Below are positions 37,299 to 46,443 of a stretch of DNA of 64,000 nt, in pieces; the stretch's first letter is position 1, and the number at the start of each line of letters is the position of its first letter. Source of the stretch: Pseudoalteromonas luteoviolacea B = ATCC 29581 (GTDB lineage Bacteria; Pseudomonadota; Gammaproteobacteria; Enterobacterales; Alteromonadaceae); assembly GCA_000333235.1 (NCBI GenBank), contig CAPN01000016.1:124001-188000 (forward strand). The letters run 5' to 3'. A program made the position numbers and the translations under genes. Below the pieces are notes generated by a model. That model made no database searches, was not told where the DNA came from, and saw nothing but the letters and a program-made list of their open reading frames with translations.

Positions 37299-38147
37299 AT
37301 GTCTCTTTTTATAAAAATCAATGCTCTCAAACCCAGCCTTTCAAATAGTGAAGCTAAACTAGCGCAATACACTTTAAACCAGCCAGAGATGATCCGACAC
37401 CAGTCGTCTATCGAGTTGGCCGCGGCTGCAGGTGTAAGTCAATCGAGCGTAGTAAAATTTTCACAAAAATTAGGCTATAAGGGCTTTCCTGAGTTTAAGT
37501 TTGGCGTTGTTGACGCACTCAATAGTGCACCTAAACAGGAGCTAACAACGTGTTCCGAGTTTAGTGCGAATGACTCGTTAATGTCTATGGCGAGCAAATT
37601 CGGGATGAAGCTCCACTCTGTAATGGATCACACCTTAGAGTTAAACAACGAAAAAGCGATTGAATCTTGTGCAAAAGCGTTTAAAGGAGCCAAACGTTTA
37701 TTATTTGTAGCTCAAGGCAGCTCATCTATCACCGCTAAAGAAGCAATCTTTAAGCTACAAAAACTAGGCATACCTGCGCAATGTGAGACTGACTTGGTGG
37801 CGGCAGCAAACGCATTAAGTTTACTCAATAAAGACGATGTACTGATTATTGTGAGTCACTCCGCACAGCTGAAAAGCTTTCAAAAACTCGCTGTTCTTGC
37901 CAAAGAGGCCAACATAAAACTCATTACCGTTACAAAATACGCAACCAATAATCTTTCACAGATTGCCGACCATGCGTTATTTAGTGTTCAACCGCAAGAG
38001 CCTATTCCTCATGGTGGGATTTTAACTAGCTACTCGCAAAGCTTTATCTTAGATCTTGTGATCATGACATTATCATTGCACCAACAAAGCACAATCAAAA
38101 AAGCGGCTACTGCAAACCGCTACATTGAAGTGCTAACACTTGAATAA
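37299..38147 (+). CDS. RpiR/MurR family transcriptional regulator
   Basis: DNA-binding regulator sensing a phosphosugar. The N-terminal HTH_6 domain (about 1-77; LSNSEAKLAQYTLNQP, GVSQSSVVKFSQKLGYKGFPEFK) and C-terminal SIS sugar-isomerase domain (about 115-240; LLFVAQGSSSITAKEA, DVLIIVSHSAQ) are complete. The frame is open to a TTG at 37230, but I choose the ATG at 37299 (MSLFIKINALKPSLSN), 282 aa, the family's usual start and size. Being between nhaC (divergent) and a NamZ-type muramidase (convergent), it may respond to MurNAc-6-phosphate, as MurR does. Confidence 0.9.
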   Translation: MSLFIKINALKPSLSNSEAKLAQYTLNQPEMIRHQSSIELAAAAGVSQSSVVKFSQKLGYKGFPEFKFGVVDALNSAPKQELTTCSEFSANDSLMSMASKFGMKLHSVMDHTLELNNEKAIESCAKAFKGAKRLLFVAQGSSSITAKEAIFKLQKLGIPAQCETDLVAAANALSLLNKDDVLIIVSHSAQLKSFQKLAVLAKEANIKLITVTKYATNNLSQIADHALFSVQPQEPIPHGGILTSYSQSFILDLVIMTLSLHQQSTIKKAATANRYIEVLTLE

Positions 38148-38153
38148 TGTAAG

Positions 38154-38366
38154 TTATACCAATCGTCTTAATTAAGTGATCTATTTTGAGACAAGTAAAG
38201 CTTGTCGATTACACCGCTCACGCGTCCTGCTATCGCTCAGGTACCTACATCCATGTAGGCAAGGCGAAAATTTTGCTATTTAGTTGTTCTAAATAAGAAA
38301 TTTTTAACGCCGTAAGCGACAGCTTTGGTCACTCAAAATGATCAAGTATTATTGAGGATTGGCATC
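38154..38366. repeat. MITE-like palindromic intergenic element
   Basis: About 210 bases bounded by imperfect terminal inverted repeats of some 34 bases (TATACCAATCGTCTTAATTA onward on the left; right end, complemented, begins TGATGCCAATCCTCAATAAT), both running into a shared TTTTGAG. Inside is a long hairpin centred near 38290 (GGCGAAAATTTTGCTATTTAG against CTAAATAAGAAATTTTTAACGCC). It fills the gap between two converging genes and reaches the namZ stop codon. It resembles high-copy intergenic repeats of Alteromonadales, but copy number cannot be judged here. Confidence 0.65.
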
Positions 38367-39543
38367 AATTAGAACTTGAGGTATCTTGGGCACTTAGCCT
38401 CGGATAGAGTAAATATGCAGCGCGACGTTTTTCAAAATGCTTTAAATCTGCAGCCCACGATGCTCGTATTTGCTCAGCCGAGTGCCCTTGTTCAATCGCT
38501 AACCTTAATTTGTCTGTGCCTGCCAATTTGTCAAAAAAAGACTTTGATGTGAAAAATAGCTCACCCTGCTGTTCAAAAGCTCGGTAACTTTCTATCAATG
38601 GTCTTAGATCTAGACCTTGAATTACGCTGTCTCGCAGATCAGATGCAAAGAGTCGCGCTCCATTGAGTTTAGGTTTACTTGCACCCGCATTTGGTTTCGG
38701 TATGATCTCCCAAGGGCCGAGTTTCACCTGGTGATGCCCAAATAACTGAAAAGGATGATCCGTTCCTCGACCGATCGATACCGCTGTGCCTTCAAAGAAA
38801 CAAAGACTCGGATACAGTTGAATTGCTTTTGAATTTGGTAAATTGGGGCTTGGAGCAATAGGCAATGTATAGCGAATATTGCTTGAATAATCTTTCATTG
38901 CAACCACTGTCAAGTCGAGCCGCTCGGCTTGGTTTATCCATCTTTCCCCTTTAATCATTTTTGCGAGCTCGCCAACGGTCATACCATGCAAGACTGGAAT
39001 TGGGTGTAAGCCTACAAAAGATGAGAATTGAGATTCTAAAATAGGGCCATCTACATAGCGAATATTCGGATTTGGTCGATCGAGTACAATAAATTGTAGG
39101 CCATTCTCTGCTGCAGCTTCCATTGCGTAATGCATGGTTGAAATGTAAGTATAAAAGCGAGCACCAACATCTTGGATATCGAAAAGTAATACATCCAGTT
39201 CACTTAAAGACGCGTTGCTCGGTTTTTTCATATCTCCATAAAGCGAAATTAAGGGCAATCCCGTTTTAGCATCTGTTCCATTTTCTATCGGTGCGCCTGC
39301 ATCTTGATCTCCTCGAAAGCCATGTTCAGGAGTAAAAATTTTCCTAACATCAATACCTTGTTTTAGTAATAAATCAACCAGGTGAATATCTTCAATCGAG
39401 GAAGTATGGTTTACGATCAACCCAACTCGCTTTTTTTGAAGCAATGTATGTATTGTGTCATGCTGCTCAATGCCAAGCGTTAACGCATAAACAGATGATT
39501 GAAAAACACTAAAAAGTAGAAAAAGATAAATGCGATAGGTCAT
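38365..39543 (-). CDS. NamZ-type exo-beta-N-acetylmuramidase (DUF1343)
   Basis: Predicted to release N-acetylmuramic acid from the non-reducing end of peptidoglycan fragments. The 392-aa protein has a signal peptide (about 1-20, ending SVYA), then the DUF1343 pattern: VGLIVNHTSSIEDIHLVDLL, FTPEHGFRGDQDAGAP, DIQDVGARFYTYISTM, VLDRPNP, and APSPNLPNSKAIQLYPSLCFFEGT. DUF1343 includes NamZ of Bacillus subtilis. It is isolated on its strand; the MurR-like gene converges on it, and I see no MurNAc kinase or etherase in the window. Confidence 0.88.
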   Translation of the reverse strand: MTYRIYLFLLFSVFQSSVYALTLGIEQHDTIHTLLQKKRVGLIVNHTSSIEDIHLVDLLLKQGIDVRKIFTPEHGFRGDQDAGAPIENGTDAKTGLPLISLYGDMKKPSNASLSELDVLLFDIQDVGARFYTYISTMHYAMEAAAENGLQFIVLDRPNPNIRYVDGPILESQFSSFVGLHPIPVLHGMTVGELAKMIKGERWINQAERLDLTVVAMKDYSSNIRYTLPIAPSPNLPNSKAIQLYPSLCFFEGTAVSIGRGTDHPFQLFGHHQVKLGPWEIIPKPNAGASKPKLNGARLFASDLRDSVIQGLDLRPLIESYRAFEQQGELFFTSKSFFDKLAGTDKLRLAIEQGHSAEQIRASWAADLKHFEKRRAAYLLYPRLSAQDTSSSN

Positions 39544-39648
39544 AAAAAAGAATAGTTAAAAACGAGATACGGATAGTTTATCTCAGTCAACAAAAAGAAA
39601 GGAGAGGTATTGGATAAAAGCCAGTGAAACAACGTCAATTTTAGGGCA

Positions 39649-39672
39649 CAAAAAAACCGACTTTTGTCGGCT
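39649..39672 (-). terminator. Terminator of tRNA operon
   Basis: Stem CCGAC/GTCGG (39657-39670) with a 4-base loop followed on the minus strand by seven T, about 20 bases after the last tRNA-Arg. Confidence 0.82.
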
Positions 39673-39689
39673 TATTACTTCAGTGAAGA

Positions 39690-39766
39690 TGGCGGACGCG
39701 AGAGGATTCGAACCTCTGACCGCCTGGTTCGTAGCCAGGTACTCTATCCAGCTGAGCTACGCGTCC
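39690..39766 (-). tRNA. tRNA-Arg (anticodon ACG), copy 4 in transcription order
   Basis: 77 nt including encoded CCA. Acceptor GGACGCG pairs with CGCGTCC; the anticodon arm CCTGG-CTACGAA-CCAGG carries ACG (inosine-modified in vivo), reading CGU/CGC/CGA. T-arm AGAGG-TTCGAAT-CCTCT. Identical to the other three full copies. Confidence 0.97.
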
Positions 39767-39804
39767 GCATTTGGTGTTCTTCATCTTTTACCACTTGAAG
39801 TAAG

Positions 39805-39881
39805 TGGCGGACGCGAGAGGATTCGAACCTCTGACCGCCTGGTTCGTAGCCAGGTACTCTATCCAGCTGAGCTACGCGTCC
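39805..39881 (-). tRNA. tRNA-Arg (anticodon ACG), copy 3
   Basis: Same 77-nt sequence with encoded CCA. Separated from copy 4 by a 38-base spacer that recurs between other copies, so the array grew by tandem duplication of a unit of about 116 bases. Confidence 0.97.
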
Positions 39882-39919
39882 GCATTGTATTTTTTGGAGC
39901 CTAAATACATCCTGTAACA

Positions 39920-40005
39920 TGGTTCCGGCTCGTCGTCCTGACTCGCTTTCATCGAACTGCAAAGCTTCGCTTTGGTTTCAATTCAACCAGCTTAGCTACG
40001 CGTCC
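39920..40005 (-). pseudogene. Degenerate tRNA-Arg unit
   Basis: The 5' part on the minus strand, GGACGCGTAGCTAAGCTGG, matches tRNA-Arg with one change, and the upstream spacer matches the other units. After that the sequence diverges, cannot form anticodon or T arms, and the acceptor has no partner, though the far end coincidentally shows ACCA. It is a dead or replaced fifth tRNA-Arg unit. Confidence 0.75.
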
Positions 40006-40045
40006 GCATTTGGTGTTCTTCATTTTTTATCCACTCGAAGAGAAG

Positions 40046-40122
40046 TGGCGGACGCGAGAGGATTCGAACCTCTGACCGCCTGGTTCGTAGCCAGGTACTC
40101 TATCCAGCTGAGCTACGCGTCC
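40046..40122 (-). tRNA. tRNA-Arg (anticodon ACG), copy 2
   Basis: Same 77-nt sequence, full cloverleaf and CCA, between copy 1 and the degenerate unit. Confidence 0.97.
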
Positions 40123-40161
40123 GCATTAGGTGTTCTTCATTTTTAACCACTTGAAGAGAAG

Positions 40162-40238
40162 TGGCGGACGCGAGAGGATTCGAACCTCTGACCGCCTGGT
40201 TCGTAGCCAGGTACTCTATCCAGCTGAGCTACGCGTCC
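40162..40238 (-). tRNA. tRNA-Arg (anticodon ACG), copy 1
   Basis: Same 77-nt sequence; lies 15 bases after tRNA-Ser in transcription order. The Ser(GCT)-Arg(ACG)x4 order matches E. coli serV-argVYZQ, which there follows csrA; here it is about 14 kb away. Confidence 0.97.
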
Positions 40239-40251
40239 ATCATTTTACGAG

Positions 40252-40346
<95 letters not shown>

Positions 40347-40462
40347 GTCTCGTGGGGCGTATAATAATGGGTTGAGAAAATAAGTCAAACACTTTTCTTG
40401 TAAAAACAGTCTATATGGTGATAGATTGCACAGCTTGTCTCAAATATCGCTGCTTTTGCACT

Positions 40463-40657
40463 TTAGAAACTTCTTTTAGAGGGCTTTGCGTGGAGTGGTT
40501 CTACATTTTCACTCTTTATGGTTATCTCTTTCATACCACGATTGAATGAGCCAAGGTCGTCCAAATATCCCAACGACCGGAATTGATCTATACAAGCTCG
40601 GTAGTAGTTTTGACGCTTTGTGTCTTTTTCTTGAATTTGTTCTTTTTCTGTCGACAT
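40463..40657 (-). CDS. Hypothetical 64-aa charged protein
   Basis: Not recognised. The product is hydrophilic, with a Glu/Lys-rich N-terminus and a YYRACIDQFRSLGYLDDLGS segment that looks protein-like. No good Shine-Dalgarno sequence precedes the ATG. It overlaps the expected promoter zone of the tRNA-Ser operon, which weakens the call. Confidence 0.35.
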   Translation of the reverse strand: MSTEKEQIQEKDTKRQNYYRACIDQFRSLGYLDDLGSFNRGMKEITIKSENVEPLHAKPSKRSF

Positions 40658-40890
40658 TACAAGTTAGGTCCGGCTAAATGCAAAACAGCATTGAGTATAG
40701 AAAACACATGTACAAATTCCACTTTTTAAAATTATTAAATTTGTTAATTAAACCGTTCCAATATAAATACATATAAACTTCATTAACCTACATTTAAACA
40801 AACGCCAACTGTAAGACTTTTCTTACAGGATATTACGAAATAAGAGCTAGATAGAAATAAGCAATTAATTAGTCACCTGACCTGTCAGCA

Positions 40891-40917
40891 ACAAAAAAGG
40901 CGCCGAAGCGCCTTTTT
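40891..40917. terminator. Terminator after lysS
   Basis: Stem AAAAAGGCGC (40894-40903) and GCGCCTTTTT (40908-40917) with a CGAA loop; T-run on the minus strand fits lysS termination 18 bases after its stop. Confidence 0.88.
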
Positions 40918-40934
40918 GATAAAAACTACCTTTC

Positions 40935-42473
40935 TTATTGCTCAACTTGCGGACGCATGTGAGGGAAAAGAATCACATCTTTAATGCTTGGTGAATCAGT
41001 AAACAACATCACCAAACGGTCGATACCGATCCCCTCGCCTGCTGTAGGTGGCAAACCATATTCTAATGCATTGATGTAATCCCCATCATAATGCATCGCT
41101 TCATCATCCCCGGCATCTTTTTCTTCAACTTGACGCATAAAGCGCGCAGCTTGGTCTTGTGCATCATTTAGCTCAGAGAAACCGTTTGCAAGCTCTCGAC
41201 CACCAACGAAGAATTCAAAACGATCAGTAATAAATTCATTGTCGTCATTGCGACGCGCGAGCGGTGACACTTCCCACGGGTATTCTGTAATAAACGTAGG
41301 TTGAATTAGCATATGTTCTGCGGTTTCTTCGAAGATTTCACAAAGGAATTTGCCAGGGCCCCACACACAGTTTGCCGGGATTTTAACGTGAATTTTCTTG
41401 GCATAAGCTTTGAGCTCTTCGAAGTGATTTTCAGGATCTTTGAAAATCGCAGGATCAACGTCAGGGTTATATTTAATACAAGCATCTGACATCGCTAGAC
41501 GTGTAAATGGTTGACCAAAATCATATTCAATCGTTTCAACCACTTCGCCTTCAGCATCACGTTTCGTATTGGTGATCGTTGTTGTTCCTAACACGTCTTG
41601 TGCTACGGTACGCAGCATGTCTTCCGTTAAGTCCATCAAATCATTGTAATCTGCATACGCTTGGTAGAATTCAATCATTGTGAATTCAGGATTATGGCGC
41701 GTCGATAAACCTTCATTACGGAAGTTACGGTTAATTTCAAACACCCGCTCAAACCCACCTACAACCAAACGCTTAAGATAAAGCTCTGGTGCGATGCGTA
41801 AATACATATCAATATCCAACGCATTGTGATGCGTAACAAATGGGCGAGCTGATGCTCCACCAGGGATCACCTGAAGCATCGGGGTTTCTACTTCCATAAA
41901 ATCACGGTCAGTCAGGAAACGACGGATACCATCAATGATTTTAGAACGGATACGGAACGTTTCGCGAGTATCCATATTGGTGATTAAATCAACATAACGT
42001 TGGCGATATTTCATTTCCTGATCGGTTAGGCCATGAAACTTTTCAGGAAGTGGACGCAATGACTTAGTTACAAGCTCATACTCGACCATGTCAACGTAAA
42101 GATCACCCTTACCGGATTTATGCAACGGGCCTTTTACGCCTATAATGTCACCAATATCAAGCACACCGTATTTGTCTTTCAACTCAGCTTGAACTGTTTT
42201 TGACGCATAAGCTTGAATACGACCTTTCATATCTTGTAATACTAAGAAAGGACCTCGCTTAGCTAAAATACGACCTGCAACCGCAACTTGGTGATTAAGG
42301 GCTTCTAGCTCTTCCTTCGTTTTATCACCAAACTTAGCTTGTAGATCACCCGTGTAGTTTTCACGGCGGAAAGTATTCGGGTGGCCATTGGCCGGGCACT
42401 TCTCGCGGATCGCTTCTAGTTTAGCGCGACGTTCTGCGATGAGTTTGTTTTCATCTTGAATATGATCTGTCAT
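40935..42473 (-). CDS. lysS: Lysyl-tRNA synthetase (class II)
   Basis: Charges tRNA-Lys. The 512-aa class II enzyme has an N-terminal OB-fold anticodon-binding domain (about 65-150; [19 protein letters not shown]) and a catalytic domain with motif 2 [24 protein letters not shown] in part and motif 3 [12 protein letters not shown]. It follows prfB by 26 bases, the order known from E. coli (prfB-lysS). Confidence 0.98.
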   Translation of the reverse strand: MTDHIQDENKLIAERRAKLEAIREKCPANGHPNTFRRENYTGDLQAKFGDKTKEELEALNHQVAVAGRILAKRGPFLVLQDMKGRIQAYASKTVQAELKDKYGVLDIGDIIGVKGPLHKSGKGDLYVDMVEYELVTKSLRPLPEKFHGLTDQEMKYRQRYVDLITNMDTRETFRIRSKIIDGIRRFLTDRDFMEVETPMLQVIPGGASARPFVTHHNALDIDMYLRIAPELYLKRLVVGGFERVFEINRNFRNEGLSTRHNPEFTMIEFYQAYADYNDLMDLTEDMLRTVAQDVLGTTTITNTKRDAEGEVVETIEYDFGQPFTRLAMSDACIKYNPDVDPAIFKDPENHFEELKAYAKKIHVKIPANCVWGPGKFLCEIFEETAEHMLIQPTFITEYPWEVSPLARRNDDNEFITDRFEFFVGGRELANGFSELNDAQDQAARFMRQVEEKDAGDDEAMHYDGDYINALEYGLPPTAGEGIGIDRLVMLFTDSPSIKDVILFPHMRPQVEQ

Positions 42474-42499
42474 TTTCTAGCTCTTGTTTAGCTTGTGGA

Positions 42500-43598
42500 T
42501 TACAGGCCTGATTTCAGGCTGGCTTCAATAAATCGGTCTAAATCGCCGTCGAGTACGGCTTGTGTATTGCGGTTTTCAACCCCAGTACGTAAATCTTTAA
42601 TGCGCGAATCATCCAATACATAAGAACGGATTTGACTTCCCCACCCAATATCCGATTTGGCATCTTCTTGAGCTTGCTTTTCCGCATTTTGCTTTTGCAT
42701 TTCAAGTTCATAAAGCTTTGCTTTTAGCTGCTTCATTGCTTGATCTTTATTTTTGTGTTGCGAACGGTCGTTTTGACATTGCACCACGGTATTCGTCGGT
42801 AAGTGTGTAATACGAACCGCAGATTCCGTACGGTTAACGTGCTGTCCACCTGCGCCCGATGCTCGATATACGTCAATTCGCAAATCAGCAGGATTGATAT
42901 CAATTTCGATATTGTCGTCGATTTCAGGATAAATGAACACTGAGGCAAACGAAGTATGACGACGACCACCGGAGTCAAATGGGCTTTTACGGACTAAACG
43001 GTGTACGCCAGTTTCAGTACGCAACCAACCATAAGCATATTCACCAGAAACTCGCACCGTCGCACCTTTAATGCCAGCAACGTCGCCATCAGTAGCTTCA
43101 ATAATCTCGGTTTTAAAGCCCTTGGCTTCTGCCCAACGTAAATACATACGTAACAACATATTACACCAATCTTGCGCTTCTGTTCCGCCAGAACCTGATT
43201 GCAAATCGATATAAGCTTCGGCTGAATCGTGATCGCCCGAGAACATCCGACGAAACTCTAGTTGCTCAAGTTGTTGAACGAGTGTTTCAACTTCACTTTG
43301 CGCTTCAATAAACGTTTCTTCATCTTCAGCTTCAACTGCAAGCTCGACCAGACCTTCAGCATCTTCTGCACCTGAAACCAATTTATCAATAGTTTCAACC
43401 ACAATTTCTAACGCTGACTTTTCACGGCCTAGGGCTTGAGCCCGCTCTGGTTCGTTCCATACTGCAGGGTCTTCTAATTCGGCATTTACTTCTTCTAGGC
43501 GCTCTTGTTTTAGCGCATAGTCAAAGATACCCCCTAAGCAGTTCCGTACGTTCGCGAATGTCCTTGATCTGATTAATCACAGGATTCACTTCAAACAT
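42500..43598 (-). CDS. prfB: Peptide chain release factor 2 (programmed +1 frameshift)
   Basis: Recognises UAA and UGA stop codons and triggers peptide release. The first 25 codons from the ATG at 43598 ([13 protein letters not shown] to LLRGYL) end at a TGA; a +1 shift continues into [12 protein letters not shown] and the 300-residue main frame. Total 365 aa, matching the family. It has the GGQ motif ([15 protein letters not shown]) and the SPF tripeptide (KSPFDSGG) for UGA/UAA reading. The 1099-base span is three times 366 plus 1, as the shift requires. It is followed by lysS. Confidence 0.97.
43520..43535 (-). promoter_or_regulatory. prfB programmed frameshift site
   Basis: Minus strand reads AGGGGGTATCTTTGAC: the internal Shine-Dalgarno AGGGGG, the slippery CTT codon and the in-frame TGA followed by C. 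Low RF2 slows decoding of TGA and favours +1 slipping, giving autoregulation. Confidence 0.96.
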
Positions 43599-43838
43599 TT
43601 ACATCACTCCAAAAAACGGATTCATTTTTGCCACAGCAACGTGGTCAAAATTCAATATTTTATAAAACGGGTAATCCTAGCAAATTTCATCGCATTTGCG
43701 GAGTATAAATTCACCTGAACACTCGACTTTTTTGTCCTGACTTATACTCAAAATGGCTCAGCATACTGGATTCTGAACCACTCACTTTTTTTCGTTTGTG
43801 GCAAAAAGATGAAGTTATCGCCAATTCTTGCGAAGCGT

Positions 43839-45563
43839 TTATGCCGGATACAGTGCTTTAATCATCAGTTGTAGCGAGAATTTACCTCGAAATTCATTGA
43901 TGTCTAATGTAAAAGCAGCATGTAGAAACTGAGCGGCACTGTTTGGCCATGCTCTTAGGTCAACGTTAAAAGCAATTGCGTCGATTAAATTACCACTTGG
44001 TTGTTTTAAAACTAATTTGAGATGTTTTTCACCCACAACCCGCTGTTGAATAATTTCAAATCGTCCCTCAAACAACGGCTCTGGAAATTTTTGCCCCCAA
44101 GGTCCAGCTTGTTGGATCAACATGGTAAAATCGATTGAGTAACAGTCGTTTGGTAGCTCACCGTCGGTCAAAATTATACACTGTTTGTGCTCATCGCTGA
44201 GCTCATTACTAACAAAGGATTCAAAAACCGCCTTGAATACATCAAAACATTCTCCTTTTAATGTTAGGCCCGCAGCCATCGCATGACCACCAAACTTTTC
44301 GATTAAACCCGGATGTAATGTATTGATGCGCTCTAGGGCGTCACGCATGTGAAACCCCTCTATGGAACGACAAGAGCCTTTTAAAGCGCCATCATCGCCT
44401 TTAGCAAAGATAATCGTTGGACGATGAAAATGTTCTTTTAACCGTCCCGCCAAAATACCAATGACACCTTGATGCCAATCATCTTGATACAAACAAACTG
44501 CATCTGGAACAGCTTCATTGCGGTTAATAAGTCGTTCAAGCACTGACATTGCTTCTTGTTGCATTCCCTGTTCGATTTCGCGACGTTCGTGATTCAACGC
44601 ATCCAATTCATTGGCAATACGTCTCGCTTGGTAGTCATCTTTTGCTAGCAAACACGCAATGCCTAAACTCATGTCATCTAATCGACCTGCAGCATTTAAC
44701 CTCGGCGCTAACGCAAAACCGAAATCGCTGGCATTAAGTCGCGCAATATTACGATTCGCAACGTCAATCAATGCGCGAATTCCTGGTCTTGTTTTACCAC
44801 TTCGGATCCGGGCTAAACCTTGATGGACTAAAGTTCTGTTGTTGGCATCCAGAGCAACAACATCCGCGACCGTTCCAAGCGCTACAATATCGAGTAAATC
44901 AGCTAAATTTGGCTCTTGAAGGCCTTGGCGAGAGAAAAAACCGTTTTCACGTAAGGTATGACGTAATGCAACAAGTAAATAAAACGCGACTCCCACCCCT
45001 GCGATCGACTTCGAAGGAAACGCACAATCTTGTTGATTTGGGTTTACGATAGCATCGGCAGGTGGTAGCTCAGCCCCTTGTAAGTGGTGATCTGTAACTA
45101 ATACCGCAATACCCGCTTCTTTGACTTTTGCAATACCTGAAATACACGAAATGCCATTATCAACGGTGATCACTAAGTCTGGCTGCATAGCGATGATGTG
45201 CTCTGCAAGTGCTGGGCTCAGCCCGTAACCTAAACTGAACCGATCAGGTACTAAGTAATTAACCGCTTGGAATCCAAACCACGCTAATCCCGTCATCAAC
45301 AAAGCAGTACTAGTCGCACCATCTGCATCAAAATCGCCAACAATCAGAATGTTCGATTGCTTTTCGAGTGCATTAACGAGTAACTCGCATGCCTTATCCA
45401 TCCCTTTAAACAAGCGAAAATCGTGTAAACCTGCAGCCGAGTTGTTAATTTCATCAATCTGTTTTACACCACGCGAGGCATAAACTTGACGCAAAACCGG
45501 ATGTAAGTTGGATGGCAAATGATCATCGGCTACTCGCGATCTAGCTTGTATTTGTTTTTGCAT
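43839..45563 (-). CDS. recJ: Single-stranded-DNA 5'-3' exonuclease RecJ
   Basis: Exonuclease in recombination and mismatch repair. The 574-aa protein shows the DHH-family motifs LIVGDFDADGATSTALLM, DLVITVDNGISC, VTDHHLQG and the C-terminal DHHA1 region with GGHAMAAGL. Between dsbC and prfB as in E. coli. A terminator precedes it (45594-45617), so it may have its own promoter or depend on read-through. Confidence 0.97.
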   Translation of the reverse strand: MQKQIQARSRVADDHLPSNLHPVLRQVYASRGVKQIDEINNSAAGLHDFRLFKGMDKACELLVNALEKQSNILIVGDFDADGATSTALLMTGLAWFGFQAVNYLVPDRFSLGYGLSPALAEHIIAMQPDLVITVDNGISCISGIAKVKEAGIAVLVTDHHLQGAELPPADAIVNPNQQDCAFPSKSIAGVGVAFYLLVALRHTLRENGFFSRQGLQEPNLADLLDIVALGTVADVVALDANNRTLVHQGLARIRSGKTRPGIRALIDVANRNIARLNASDFGFALAPRLNAAGRLDDMSLGIACLLAKDDYQARRIANELDALNHERREIEQGMQQEAMSVLERLINRNEAVPDAVCLYQDDWHQGVIGILAGRLKEHFHRPTIIFAKGDDGALKGSCRSIEGFHMRDALERINTLHPGLIEKFGGHAMAAGLTLKGECFDVFKAVFESFVSNELSDEHKQCIILTDGELPNDCYSIDFTMLIQQAGPWGQKFPEPLFEGRFEIIQQRVVGEKHLKLVLKQPSGNLIDAIAFNVDLRAWPNSAAQFLHAAFTLDINEFRGKFSLQLMIKALYPA

Positions 45564-45593
45564 TTTGTACTCAGAAAATCATGACTTAGTAAG

Positions 45594-45617
45594 AAAAATG
45601 GCTCCTATAGGAGCCAT
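45594..45617 (-). terminator. Terminator after dsbC
   Basis: Stem ATGGCTCC (45598-45605) and GGAGCCAT (45610-45617), loop TATA, followed on the minus strand by TTTTTC. Confidence 0.82.
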
Positions 45618-45646
45618 CTAAAATGGTAAACCGCTTTCGCTTTAGA

Positions 45647-46384
45647 TTAAAGGGCGTTTTGCTCTAAGATCTGTGCCAAGCTTGCCGCGGGTTGATAACC
45701 AGGAATAAGCGTACCGTCTTCTAAGATAATTGCTGGCGTGCCTGACAAACCAAAACTTTGCCCTAATTGATAATGCTCCGCAACCGGCGCATTACAGTTT
45801 TCAACTTTGGCGACTTCAGAGCCAGCCTTCGCTTCTGTTAGCGCTTTTTGTGCATCTTTAGCACACCATACATTTCTCAAATCATCATAGCCTTGACCCC
45901 TTAAACCACTACGAGGATACGCTAAATAACGAACAGTGATACCTGCATCTAAATATTCTTGCAGCTCACGGTGCAATTTTCGGCAATAACCACAGGTGAT
46001 GTCTGTAAATACTGTAATTTGGTGTTTTTCATTGGGTGCTTTATAGACGATCATAGAATTTACATATTCTGCTACGCCCGTTTTACGAACGCCGCTTAAT
46101 GCCGTTTCAGTTAGATTTTCACGGCGTTCAATATCAAGCATGGTCCCTTGGATTAGGTATTGTCCATCCGGACTACCATATAACACGCCTTTATCAGTAA
46201 TAAGCGTCACTAAACCTTCGATGGGACTAGGTTTAACTTCTTTCACAACCACACCAAGTTCTGCAAACTTTGCAACAACTGGCAATGACTTAACATTTTC
46301 AGTATTTGCAAGCGTTTCCACTGCAGGTGCTGCTTGAATGCCAAAACCACATAAAAGCATGGCAGATAAAACCAATTTTTTCAT
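45647..46384 (-). CDS. dsbC: Thiol:disulfide interchange protein DsbC
   Basis: Periplasmic disulfide isomerase. I use the ATG at 46384 (MKKLVLSAMLLCGFGIQAAPA), whose product of 245 aa starts with a clear signal peptide; the frame is open upstream to 46432. An N-terminal dimerisation domain (SPIEGLVTLITDKGVLYGSPDGQYLI in part) is followed by a thioredoxin-fold domain with the CGYC active site (FTDITCGYCRKLH) and the cis-Pro segment SGTPAIIL. Between xerD and recJ as in E. coli. Confidence 0.96.
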   Translation of the reverse strand: MKKLVLSAMLLCGFGIQAAPAVETLANTENVKSLPVVAKFAELGVVVKEVKPSPIEGLVTLITDKGVLYGSPDGQYLIQGTMLDIERRENLTETALSGVRKTGVAEYVNSMIVYKAPNEKHQITVFTDITCGYCRKLHRELQEYLDAGITVRYLAYPRSGLRGQGYDDLRNVWCAKDAQKALTEAKAGSEVAKVENCNAPVAEHYQLGQSFGLSGTPAIILEDGTLIPGYQPAASLAQILEQNAL

Positions 46385-46443
46385 TCGTAATCTCTTTTTA
46401 TAAGTCTCAGTCAATAGACCGGATAAATACACGATTTATTCCA

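Larger units (their letters stand above)
40347..40934. other. Region between tRNA-Ser and lysS
   Basis: 588 bases holding the tRNA operon promoter, a short uncertain frame (40463-40657) and the lysS terminator. The part 40700-40860 is A/T-rich with no recognised element. Confidence 0.5.
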
